Below are positions 22,558 through 31,472 of a DNA stretch of 45,387 nt, one piece after another. Each line of letters opens with the position of its first letter. The first letter of the stretch is position 1. The stretch comes from Methylococcaceae bacterium. GTDB taxonomy: Bacteria; Pseudomonadota; Gammaproteobacteria; Methylococcales; Methylococcaceae. Position numbers and translations under genes: made by a program. The notes below the pieces were generated by a model. That model worked only from the letters and a program-made list of their open reading frames with translations. It was not told the origin of the DNA and did no database searches. The stretch lies in assembly GCA_902812445.1 (NCBI GenBank), contig CADDZF010000008.1:1-45387 (forward strand), given 5' to 3'.

Positions 22558-23867
22558 GCGCCATCCCGGAAACGCCGAAAAGCGATGTCGATCTGCTGGA
22601 CGAGGTTCAGCGCGAGACCTTCGACTACTTCTTGCATGAAGTCAACCCGGCTAACGGACTGATCGCTGACAGTACGCGGGCGGGCTGGCCCTGCAGCATC
22701 GCCGCCACCGGACTGGCGCTGGCGGCTTATCCGATCGCCGTCGAGCGCGCTTTCATGACGCGCGCAGAGGCGCTGGAGCGGACGCTGACGACCTTGCGGT
22801 TCTTCTGGAACAGTCCCCATGGCGAAGCGGTGGACGCCACCGGTTACAAGGGTTTCTATTATCATTTTCTCGACATGAAGACCGGGCGGCGCGCCTGGCG
22901 GTGCGAACTGTCGACGGTCGACTCGACTTTCCTGCTCGCCGGCGCCATGACCGCGGCCGCTTACTTCGATCAGGCGGCGGCAGATGAACAGGAACTGCGC
23001 GCGCTGGCGGAGCAGCTCTATCGCCGCGCTGACTGGCAGTGGGCGCAAAACGGCGGCGCCACGGTGAGCCACGGCTGGACGCCGGAATCGGGCTTTCTGC
23101 CCTACCGCTGGGAAGGTTATGACGAAGCCCTGCTTTTGTACGTGCTAGGACTCGGCTCGCCCACTCACCCGCTGCCCGAAGAGAGCTACCGGGCCTGGTT
23201 TTCGAGCTATGTCTGGAAAAACATCTATGGCCACGAGCACGTGTACGCGGGCCCTTTGTTCATTCACCAGCTCTCGCATGTGTGGATCGATTTCCGCGGC
23301 ATCCAGGATGACTACATGCGCGAGCGGGGAATCGACTATTTCGAGAACAGCCGCCGCGCAACGCTGGTACAGCAGCGCTACGCCATCGAGAATCCGCGCC
23401 AGTATAGTTTGTACAGCCGATACTGCTGGGGTATCACCGCGAGCGACGGGCCGGGACCTGCGACCTTGAAGCTCGGCGGCATCGAGCGCGAGTTTTACGG
23501 TTATCTCGCGCGCGGCGCCCCGTTCGGACCGGATGACGGCACGCTGTCGCCGTGGGCGGCGGTCACTTCTCTGCCGTTCGCGCCCGAAATCGTGCTGCCG
23601 ACGATGCGCTATCTGATCGACCACGTACACCTGAAACCCTGCGGCTGTGGCGACTATGGCTTCGAAGCCTCGTTCAACGCCGAATACCCAGACAAGACCT
23701 GCAACGAATACGGCTGGGTCTGCCCCTGGCACCTGGGCCTCAACCAAGGACCCATCGTGCTGATGATCGAGAACTACCGGACGGGCTTTTTGTGGCGCTT
23801 GATGCGGCAATGTCCAGCGATCGTCAATGGCCTGCGCCGGGCCGGGTTTCGGCAGGGGTGGCTGTAA
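22554..23867 (+). CDS. Glucoamylase-like domain protein (PF10091-type, GH144-related)
   Basis: LDEVQRETFDYFLHEVNPANGLIADST; GYKGFYYHFLDMKTGRRAWRCELSTVDSTFLLAGAM; WGITASDGPGP; 4-bp overlap with zwf. Confidence 0.82.
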   Translation: MSAIPETPKSDVDLLDEVQRETFDYFLHEVNPANGLIADSTRAGWPCSIAATGLALAAYPIAVERAFMTRAEALERTLTTLRFFWNSPHGEAVDATGYKGFYYHFLDMKTGRRAWRCELSTVDSTFLLAGAMTAAAYFDQAAADEQELRALAEQLYRRADWQWAQNGGATVSHGWTPESGFLPYRWEGYDEALLLYVLGLGSPTHPLPEESYRAWFSSYVWKNIYGHEHVYAGPLFIHQLSHVWIDFRGIQDDYMRERGIDYFENSRRATLVQQRYAIENPRQYSLYSRYCWGITASDGPGPATLKLGGIEREFYGYLARGAPFGPDDGTLSPWAAVTSLPFAPEIVLPTMRYLIDHVHLKPCGCGDYGFEASFNAEYPDKTCNEYGWVCPWHLGLNQGPIVLMIENYRTGFLWRLMRQCPAIVNGLRRAGFRQGWL

Positions 23868-23909
23868 GCCATAGCCCACCAGATTCCGACCTAAAAACTA
23901 CTTTCCATC

Positions 23910-24827
23910 ATGAGTTCTGCTCCATCGCCCGAAACCGGTTCCACGAAATCGATCCTCTATGCGCTGGGCGCCAATCTCGCCATCGCGGTGGCCAAGCTGC
24001 TCGGCGCTTGGTTTACCGCATCCGGCGCGATGCTCGCCGAAGCGGTGCATTCGCTCGCCGATTCGGCCAATCAGGGACTCCTCATGTGGGGTCTCCGGCA
24101 AGCCAAACGGCCGCCCTCGTCGGTCTATCCCCTAGGACACGGCCGGGCGATCTATTTCTGGTCGTTCATCGTGGCGCTGATTTTATTCAGCATGGGCGGC
24201 GTGTTTTCGATCTACGAAGGCATTCACAAGCTTGAGACTCATCAAGGCCTCGAAGCGCCGTGGGTGGCCGTCGCCATCCTGGCCTTCGCCCTCATCGCGG
24301 AAGGCGTCTCGTTTTCGGTGGTTCTGCGGCAAGTCAATCGGATACGCGGCGAGCAAAGCCTCTGGCGCTGGTTTCGCGACACCCGTCAGAGCGAGCTGAT
24401 CATCGTTCTCGGCGAGGATGCGGCGGCGCTGCTTGGCCTATCGCTGGCTCAGGGCGCGGTGGCGTTGACGATTGTGACCGGGGATCCGGCCTATGATGCC
24501 GCGGGCAGCATCGCCATCGGCATTCTCTTGGTCATCGTGGCGCTGGGCCTGGGCGCTGAAATCAAAGGACTTTTAATCGGTCAGAGCGCCGAGCCGGCGA
24601 TGCAGAGTGCGATTGCCGCCTTTCTGGAGCGGCGCGAGGAAATCCAGGGCTTGTTTCACCTCATCACCCTGCAGCAGGGCGATGATATCGTGGTCGCCGT
24701 CAAGGCCCGCATGCGGGATACGGCGACGGCGCGCGAAATGCTGGAAAACATCAATCGCTGTGAAGCCGCCCTGAAACAGACGTTTCCCCAAGTGATCTGG
24801 ATATTTTTCGAGCCCGATTTCGAATGA
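23910..24827 (+). CDS. Cation diffusion facilitator family transporter
   Basis: 305 aa; SGAMLAEAVHSLADSANQGLLMWGLRQAKRPPSSVYPLGHGRAIYFWSFIVALILFSMGG. Confidence 0.88.
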   Translation: MSSAPSPETGSTKSILYALGANLAIAVAKLLGAWFTASGAMLAEAVHSLADSANQGLLMWGLRQAKRPPSSVYPLGHGRAIYFWSFIVALILFSMGGVFSIYEGIHKLETHQGLEAPWVAVAILAFALIAEGVSFSVVLRQVNRIRGEQSLWRWFRDTRQSELIIVLGEDAAALLGLSLAQGAVALTIVTGDPAYDAAGSIAIGILLVIVALGLGAEIKGLLIGQSAEPAMQSAIAAFLERREEIQGLFHLITLQQGDDIVVAVKARMRDTATAREMLENINRCEAALKQTFPQVIWIFFEPDFE

Positions 24828-24836
24828 TGCGCCAAG

Positions 24837-25436
24837 TCACCTACCCCACAATTCTTCCAGCCGCTTGTCACGGCCGCAAGAATAGCGGTAAAACTTGTAG
24901 CGCACCGGATTTTTCCGGTAATAGTTCTGGTGGTAGTCCTCGGCGGGATAAAACTCGGTAGCCGCGGTGATTTCGGTGACGATGGGTTCCTTGAACGGCT
25001 TGGTTTTTTCCAGCCTGGCCTTGGATTCTTCTGCCAGCGCCCGCTGTTCCTCATCATGGTAGAAGATGGCCGTGCGGTATTGATGTCCGATATCGCAGAA
25101 CTGCCGGTCCGTCACCGTAGGGTCGATATTCTGCCAAAATACCTCGAGCAGTTTCTGATAGCTGATCTTGGCGGGATCATAGATCACTTGCACGGCTTCT
25201 GCGTGACCCGTGCCGCCGGCGGAAACTTCCTCGTAAGTCGGATTTTGCTTGTCTCCCCCGGTGTAGCCCGAAATCGTCTCGATCACGCCTTCCAGCTCGT
25301 CATAGGGCGGCTCCATGCACCAGAAACAGCCTCCGGCGAAGGTGGCTTTGGCGGCCGCCTGAGCGAAATCGCTGTACAGCAGATTCAAAAAGACTAGGCC
25401 GCAGACCCATAAACCGCTGATCACTAAACGCCTCAT
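24837..25436 (-). CDS. msrA: Peptide-methionine (S)-S-oxide reductase with N-terminal signal
   Basis: ATFAGGCFWCMEPPYDELEGVIETISGYTGGDKQNPTYEEVSAGGTGHAEAVQVIYDP; hydrophobic N-terminal leader. Confidence 0.95.
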   Translation of the reverse strand: MRRLVISGLWVCGLVFLNLLYSDFAQAAAKATFAGGCFWCMEPPYDELEGVIETISGYTGGDKQNPTYEEVSAGGTGHAEAVQVIYDPAKISYQKLLEVFWQNIDPTVTDRQFCDIGHQYRTAIFYHDEEQRALAEESKARLEKTKPFKEPIVTEITAATEFYPAEDYHQNYYRKNPVRYKFYRYSCGRDKRLEELWGR

Positions 25437-25534
25437 GTAGGTGTTCCCCCCGAGCCAGTTGTTCCACTCATAGACCTGCCTGCTCTGCAGCGGTTCCTGG
25501 CCCGGAAAGCCGCTTTATCATTTAGTGGCGCTAG

Positions 25535-26404
25535 CTACTGTCGTGTGGTCGGCACCTGAACCCTGACCTCATCGGCGAACAGCGTTTCAATGTCTATTTT
25601 ATCGAAGCTGTAGTGATGATTGCAGAATTCGCAGTCGATCTCCACGCTATCCTGTTCGTCCAGGATCGACTGGACTTCGCTCTGACCGAGCGTCAGCAAC
25701 ATGTTTTCGATCCGCGAACGGGAACAGCTGCAGCGGAAAAAAACCGGCTCCGGTTCAAACAGGCGAACGCATTCTTCGTTGAACAGGCGGAACAGCAGCT
25801 CATCACTCGGCAATGTGAGCAGTTCCACGTTCCGTACGGTATCGGCTAGCATGGCGACCCGCTCGAAGTCCTCCCGGTCAGGCTGACGCCCTGGTAGCTC
25901 CTGCAGCAGCAGGCCGGCGACATGCTGGTCATTGGCCACCAGCCAGAGCCGCGTGTGCAATTGCTCGGAACGGGCAAAATAGCCCTCCAGGGCGCTGGAT
26001 AGACTGGCTCCCTCGAGCGCGACGATGCCTTGATAAGGGTCGGCACCCTCATTCTGGATGGTCAGCGCCAAATGTCCCGGACCATAGACTTCGCCAAGCG
26101 GGCCCAACGGCACCGTGCCTTGCCACTGAGCGATGCCGCGAATGGCGCGCTGATGCGTCGCCTGGGCGACCACCGTCCGCAACGGTCCCCTGCCCTGCGC
26201 CTGCAGGATCAAAGAACCCTTGAATTTGATGGTGGCCGACAGCAAGAGCACGGCCGCCAGTGCCTGGCCCAGTTGAGCGCACACGGCGAAGGGGTACTGA
26301 CGGCGCTCGAGCACGATCCGCCAACTGGTTTCCAGCCGCACCAATTCGCCCCGCACACCAATGTCTTCAAACAAAAAGCGTTGAAAACTATCTCGATTCG
26401 TCAT
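25535..26404 (-). CDS. hslO: Redox-regulated chaperone Hsp33
   Basis: Start MTNRDSFQRFLFEDIGVRGELVRL; C-terminal Zn-binding CSCSRSRIENMLLTLG...IDCEFCNHHYSFD. Confidence 0.95.
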   Translation of the reverse strand: MTNRDSFQRFLFEDIGVRGELVRLETSWRIVLERRQYPFAVCAQLGQALAAVLLLSATIKFKGSLILQAQGRGPLRTVVAQATHQRAIRGIAQWQGTVPLGPLGEVYGPGHLALTIQNEGADPYQGIVALEGASLSSALEGYFARSEQLHTRLWLVANDQHVAGLLLQELPGRQPDREDFERVAMLADTVRNVELLTLPSDELLFRLFNEECVRLFEPEPVFFRCSCSRSRIENMLLTLGQSEVQSILDEQDSVEIDCEFCNHHYSFDKIDIETLFADEVRVQVPTTRQ

Positions 26405-26566
26405 TGTCCGATTGTCGTCTATGGGTTTGCCGTGCATTATACAAGGCTCATGCCAGGATCGGGATACGTTTCAGCGCGCTGAACGCAGTCAGCCTTGCAC
26501 TTCGCCTGCAGCCGGTCAGACTAGGCAGCAACGTTTACGATCGCATTACTGGAGCACACCGCTTTT

Positions 26567-27223
26567 ATGTTCACGAAAACTGCATCATTACCGGACGCCG
26601 AGGAGGCTTTGCCGGGTCGCAACGAAAAAACGAGCGTGCCAAGGCAGCACTATGTCAACGGTCATCCGCTTGAACCGCCTTATCCTCAAGGCATGGAAAT
26701 GGCGTTGTTCGGCATGGGCTGCTTCTGGGGCGCGGAACGGCTGTTCTGGCAGCTCAGCGGCGTTTATGTCACCGCGGTGGGCTACGCCGGCGGTATCACG
26801 CCCAACCCGACGTACCGGGAAGTCTGCACCGGCATGACCGGGCACGCCGAAGTCGTGCGGGTCGTCTATGATCCTCAGCGGCTCGGTTATGAGGCTTTGC
26901 TTAAACGGTTCTGGGAATCGCATGATCCCACCCAAGGCATGCGTCAGGGCAATGATGCCGGCACGCAGTACCGCTCTGCGATTTACACGTACTCCGAGGC
27001 GCAGAAACGGCAGGCGCTGAGCTCTCGCGACGGCTACCAGAAGATGCTGACTCGGGCTGGCCTGGGCGCCATCACCAGCGAAATCCGGGATGCCCCGGAA
27101 TTCTATTATGCGGAAGCCTATCACCAGCAATATCTGGCCAAAAACCCAATGGGTTATTGTAATCTGCGCGGAACCGGCGTGCCTTCCCCGCTATCGGGTG
27201 CAGCAGGCGGAAAAGCCTGCTGA
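26567..27223 (+). CDS. msrA: Second peptide-methionine (S)-S-oxide reductase
   Basis: [74 protein letters not shown]. Confidence 0.95.
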   Translation: MFTKTASLPDAEEALPGRNEKTSVPRQHYVNGHPLEPPYPQGMEMALFGMGCFWGAERLFWQLSGVYVTAVGYAGGITPNPTYREVCTGMTGHAEVVRVVYDPQRLGYEALLKRFWESHDPTQGMRQGNDAGTQYRSAIYTYSEAQKRQALSSRDGYQKMLTRAGLGAITSEIRDAPEFYYAEAYHQQYLAKNPMGYCNLRGTGVPSPLSGAAGGKAC

Positions 27224-27313
27224 TTGCATCCGGTTTGAATCAGCCAGCCGCTCTTCGCTATGATGATCTGTCACCCGATTAAGGTCTTTTTTCCCATCCA
27301 GCCAAGGAATCCG

Positions 27314-28096
27314 ATGCTACGTCGAATGTTTATCAGCGTACTGATCAGCGCCTTGATCGTCGGCTGCGCCACCTCGCCCTTGGGCCGTAGCCAATTGACG
27401 CTGCTGCCGGATAATCAGATGGTCACGATGGGCGTGCAGGCGTTTGCCAATTTCAAGAGCAAGCTGCCGGTCGATAGCAATTCGCGGGTGGACGCCTACG
27501 TCGACTGTGTGGCCGGCGCCATTACCCGGGAAGTGGGCGGAACGTGGGAAGTCGTCGTGTTCAAGGATGAATCGCCCAATGCGTTCGCCTTGCCCGGCGG
27601 CAAAATTGGCGTCCATTCCGGGCTGCTGAAGGTCGCCACGAATCAGGATCAGCTCGCGACCGTGCTCGCCCATGAGGTCGCCCACGTTTTGGCTCATCAT
27701 GCCAATGAACGGGTATCCCAACAACTTGCCGTTCAGGGCGGACTTAATCTGTTACAAGCGATCGCCAATCCGACCAGCGCTGGCGGGCAGACTTTGATGG
27801 GGTTGCTCGGGGTCGGCGCGCAGTTCGGCGTTTTGCTGCCCTATAGCCGGTTGCAGGAGAGCGAAGCCGATCTATACGGCCTGGATCTCATGGCGCGAGC
27901 CGGTTTTGATCCCCAGGAAAGCCTTCAGCTGTGGCAAAATATGGAGCAGGCGGGCGGTGGACAACCCGTCGAATTTCTATCGACCCACCCATCCCACGCG
28001 ACGCGAATGCGTGATCTGCAGAGCCGCATACCGAGCGCGCTGGCAATTCGCCAGCAAGCTCGGGCACAGGGCAAAGCCCCCCAGTGCTCTGGCTGA
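27314..28096 (+). CDS. M48-family metalloprotease lipoprotein
   Basis: MLRRMFISVLISALIVGCATS lipobox; HEVAHVLAHH (HExxH) and RLQESEADLYGLDLMARAGFDP. Confidence 0.9.
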   Translation: MLRRMFISVLISALIVGCATSPLGRSQLTLLPDNQMVTMGVQAFANFKSKLPVDSNSRVDAYVDCVAGAITREVGGTWEVVVFKDESPNAFALPGGKIGVHSGLLKVATNQDQLATVLAHEVAHVLAHHANERVSQQLAVQGGLNLLQAIANPTSAGGQTLMGLLGVGAQFGVLLPYSRLQESEADLYGLDLMARAGFDPQESLQLWQNMEQAGGGQPVEFLSTHPSHATRMRDLQSRIPSALAIRQQARAQGKAPQCSG

Positions 28097-28478
28097 TCCG
28101 CTGCCAGAGCGATCCGCCGAATCGGCGGCCGGCGTGAAAAATGCGCAAAAAAAAGCAGGAAGAGTGTTGCATCTTCCTGCGAACGAAAAGGAGGATTAGA
28201 GCACAGAGTGTTCTAACGACTTTCTAAGCTACTTAGCAAGTCGGTGAACAGCTTACCAGCGTCCTCAATACATTGAAATGTGACAAATTGTCGCGGCACA
28301 ACCAAAGCCCGCCGGCAAGAAATATCAGCTTGGCAGGAAACCTTGCCAACAGTCTGCGCCGACACAGCTTAGCCGATGTGGACGGCAAAACGGCCGAGCG
28401 GTGCCACGCAAACCAAGCGCGGGTTCCGAGCCCTTAAGGACGGCTGCAAGCTTGAACCTCGTTCGACAGCCAAGGCCG

Positions 28479-28976
28479 CTATGAGCAATCGATCCTCAGC
28501 GACTTGAAATGATCGAACAGGCCCGCCTTCTCGCTCATGTCAGGTACCTTTTTGTCTGCTGCAACCTGTGCGGAACGGTCCTTGAAGTTTTCATTGGCAT
28601 AGAGGGTGACAGCCGCCCTCGGTCCGGTCTCGATGCTTTCAATCTTGTTTTCCCAGTCCTGACCGAATGGACCGCGCAGGTTGGTCATGGCGACGGGCCC
28701 GATCAGCGTGAACCGATCGCCGCGAAAGCCGTCCTGAGCGTATAGACGCGCCCAGCAACCTTGTTTTTCGGCATCCTCCAGAATCTTTACCGGCGCCATC
28801 ATCAGAACCGGTACTTCAATGGTGATAGTCTTTTCGCCTGGCTGATCGCTAGGTTTTTCCGGTTGCTCTTGCGTGGTCGGTTTGTGCCGGCTCTTCTGCG
28901 CCGCCATGGCGCTGTCCAGCAGGAAAGCTAAGGCAAATGCGGCAAGTGCCGCTCTCCAAACGCTTAAACGATTCAT
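28479..28976 (-). CDS. Secreted beta/gamma-crystallin-like protein
   Basis: Signal peptide; CWARLYAQDGFRGDRFTLIGPVAMTNLRGPFGQDWENKIESIETGPRAAVTLYANENFKDRSAQV resembles a Greek-key crystallin repeat. Confidence 0.6.
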   Translation of the reverse strand: MNRLSVWRAALAAFALAFLLDSAMAAQKSRHKPTTQEQPEKPSDQPGEKTITIEVPVLMMAPVKILEDAEKQGCWARLYAQDGFRGDRFTLIGPVAMTNLRGPFGQDWENKIESIETGPRAAVTLYANENFKDRSAQVAADKKVPDMSEKAGLFDHFKSLRIDCS

Positions 28977-29372
28977 CGCTGCTCCTCTTTGTTTGCTGGG
29001 GACGTTCCCGAATGCACCGGATGCGAGGAGCTGGAGCGATGCCTCTCGTTCAAACGCTCACCGTTCCCCTCGATGGCTGAAGATTTTTTAAGGCAATGAA
29101 TATGCCGAGACGGCGAAATCAAAACGCCAACTCGCTCCGATAAGCCCATTCGAGCGAACGCTCATGATCAGCCGCCAGCACTTCTTGTCACTGTGGGATC
29201 TGCCGTGTAAGGCTTACAAGGCAATCTGGTAATTCTTACCGGCTGACCCGTTCAGCATTGCCCAGTCAGACCGGTTCACCTCGGAGCCCAGGCCGCGGAG
29301 CTTTGTTGTGCGATGGAAGCGCGCCGATCGCGCGCCTGCCAGCTTCCCCGGCGCTCCTTTTCGGATAAACGT

Positions 29373-29400
29373 TTGCAGTTCCATCACTGCTTGCTAAAGT
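29373..29400 (+). promoter_or_regulatory. Possible sigma70 promoter upstream of the Wzz-like gene
   Basis: TTGCAG - 16 nt - TAAAGT, 36 nt before the ATG at 29436. Confidence 0.3.
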
Positions 29401-29435
29401 GTTAGCAATTTTTTGGAACCACTCAGGTCTCAGCA

Positions 29436-31472
29436 ATGCCTATTCAGCCTCCGCTCTTGGAAGTCCTTTCCGGTCCATCGCATGATCAGGATGTCAAAGC
29501 GCTGCCCCGCCCCAAGCGGGCCAAGCCGCGTCCCCGCCGGCTGGTTATTTTCATCGGCGTCTTTTTAAGTTGTCTGTTGCTCGGCCTGATCTTCGTGTTC
29601 GCGCGCCCCCCGGTTTACCAGAGCAGCGCCTCGCTACTCACCGTCGCGCCCGCCGCGGTCGATCGCGACAATGCCGAAGCCGATGTGCAGCACGCCACCA
29701 TCCAGCGCCAGATTCTGACTGGACAGCCTATCCTGGTCGAAGTATTGAGCCGTTTAAACGCCGAAGGCGAGCTGAGCGAGCCGCTCGCCGTGGATGATCT
29801 CCAAGGCATGTTTAGTGTCACCCCGGTGCCCGAAACCAACGTGGTGGAACTGCGCGCCCGCGGATCGGAACCGAAGATCCTGCCCCTGCTCGTCAATACC
29901 TGGATCGACGTGTATCAGGAGACGCGCGCCCGTGAAATCAAGCAGGCGACCGGAAATACCTCGGGCGCCCTGCAGGAGGAATTTCAGGCGCTGAGCCAGA
30001 AAATCGAAGACAAGCGCCAGCAACTCGACCGCTTTCGCGAAACTCACAATATTCTGACCCGAAAGGATGCAGACAATCAGGCGCTTGCCCGTCTCAAGGG
30101 TCTCAACGAATCGCTGAACAAGGCGAACGAAAAGGAAGTCAATGCGCGGTCCCGGCTCGAGGCGATCAGGCAGGCGGTCGCCCGCGGTGAACCGGTCGTT
30201 CCGCCGAGCGACGAGAGAACCATGGCGAACCTGGAAAGACGAGCCCAGGAGCTGCGCGAAGAATTGACCCAGCTCAACCGGCGCTATACCCAGGGATACA
30301 TCGCGCTGCAGCCGCAGCTTAAGCTGATTCCGGAGCAGCTCCGGAAACTCGAGGACGAAATCAAGCAAAAGCAGCTCTACGGCAAACAAGCCGCGGTCAA
30401 TGAAGCGGCACAACTGCACGCCGCGGCCCGCCAATCGGTTCAGGAAATCCAGCGCCAGATCGATGCCCACAAGCGCGAGGCAAGTGAATTCACCGCTCGA
30501 TTCGCCCAATACGAAGCCCTGCAAAAAGAGCTCCAGCAGCTCGAAAATCTCTATCGCAAAACCGAGCAGCGCCTGGTCAAGATCGAAGTCAAGCAACAGG
30601 AAAAATATCCCCAGATCGATGTCGTGGAGCGCGCTTACAAACCCAGCAGACCGATCAGTCCCAATTATTCGCGTGACAGCGGCATCGCGCTGGGCGCATC
30701 TTTCATCATCGCCTTGCTCGCCGTCTGGCTGGACGACTACTTGACCCGTAAAGAAAAAGCAAGCGAAGCCGCGCTAACGCTTTCCGGTATCCATGTTTAT
30801 CCATCTGCCGGCGCCCGCTCGGACGTGGAACGGTTCGCTCGCAGCGTTACCCAGAGCGTGCTGCCGCAGCAAGCGAACACCGCGCTGGCGCCAGGCAGCC
30901 CGAAAGCGCTGGAAAGCCCGTCGGTTCACGAGTTATCGGAACCCGAGATAGACGATCTACTGAATGCCGCTGAACTCTCCTCTCAGCAGATCATTATGGC
31001 TCTGCTCAGCGGCTTCACCCTGGAAGAAATCGCCGCGTTGCGTCCAGAACACCTCGATCTGCAGGAAAATAAGATCCATGTGCCGGGCGCGCACGCCAGA
31101 ACGCTGCCGCTCGCGGAGCGCTTCAAGGCTTCACTTGCGCGATCCGCCGGCAGGCCCGCCTGGACTCAAGGCCCGCCCGTTGCCATCGAGGATCTGTCGG
31201 CTTTGTTGACCTGCGCCGTGATCGATGCAGGTCTTGCGAACCCACAGGAGATCGATGCGTATACGCTGCGTGATACCTATATCCTTTACCTGGTCAAGCA
31301 GGGTCTGCGGCTTTCTCTTCTGGAGAGCGTCGTCGGCCCGCTGCCCACGACAAGGCTGGCGGCATACGGGAAGTTTTCACCGTCCGGTCCGGGTGTTCCG
31401 CTGGAAGCCATCAATCTGACTTATCCCGCCCTGACGAGCCGGGGCGCTGGCCTTCATGATGAACCCTCCTAG
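29436..31472 (+). CDS. Wzz/GumC-like chain-length determinant protein fused to a degenerate tyrosine-recombinase-like C-terminal domain
   Basis: TM1 RRLVIFIGVFLSCLLLGLIFVFARPPVYQSSASLLTV, long coiled coil, PNYSRDSGIALGASFIIALLAVWLDDYL TM2, then MALLSGFTLEEIAALRPEHLDLQENKIHV...LPLAERFKASL...DAYTLRDTYILYLVKQGLRLSLLESVVGPLPTTRLAAYGKF. Confidence 0.75.
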   Translation: MPIQPPLLEVLSGPSHDQDVKALPRPKRAKPRPRRLVIFIGVFLSCLLLGLIFVFARPPVYQSSASLLTVAPAAVDRDNAEADVQHATIQRQILTGQPILVEVLSRLNAEGELSEPLAVDDLQGMFSVTPVPETNVVELRARGSEPKILPLLVNTWIDVYQETRAREIKQATGNTSGALQEEFQALSQKIEDKRQQLDRFRETHNILTRKDADNQALARLKGLNESLNKANEKEVNARSRLEAIRQAVARGEPVVPPSDERTMANLERRAQELREELTQLNRRYTQGYIALQPQLKLIPEQLRKLEDEIKQKQLYGKQAAVNEAAQLHAAARQSVQEIQRQIDAHKREASEFTARFAQYEALQKELQQLENLYRKTEQRLVKIEVKQQEKYPQIDVVERAYKPSRPISPNYSRDSGIALGASFIIALLAVWLDDYLTRKEKASEAALTLSGIHVYPSAGARSDVERFARSVTQSVLPQQANTALAPGSPKALESPSVHELSEPEIDDLLNAAELSSQQIIMALLSGFTLEEIAALRPEHLDLQENKIHVPGAHARTLPLAERFKASLARSAGRPAWTQGPPVAIEDLSALLTCAVIDAGLANPQEIDAYTLRDTYILYLVKQGLRLSLLESVVGPLPTTRLAAYGKFSPSGPGVPLEAINLTYPALTSRGAGLHDEPS

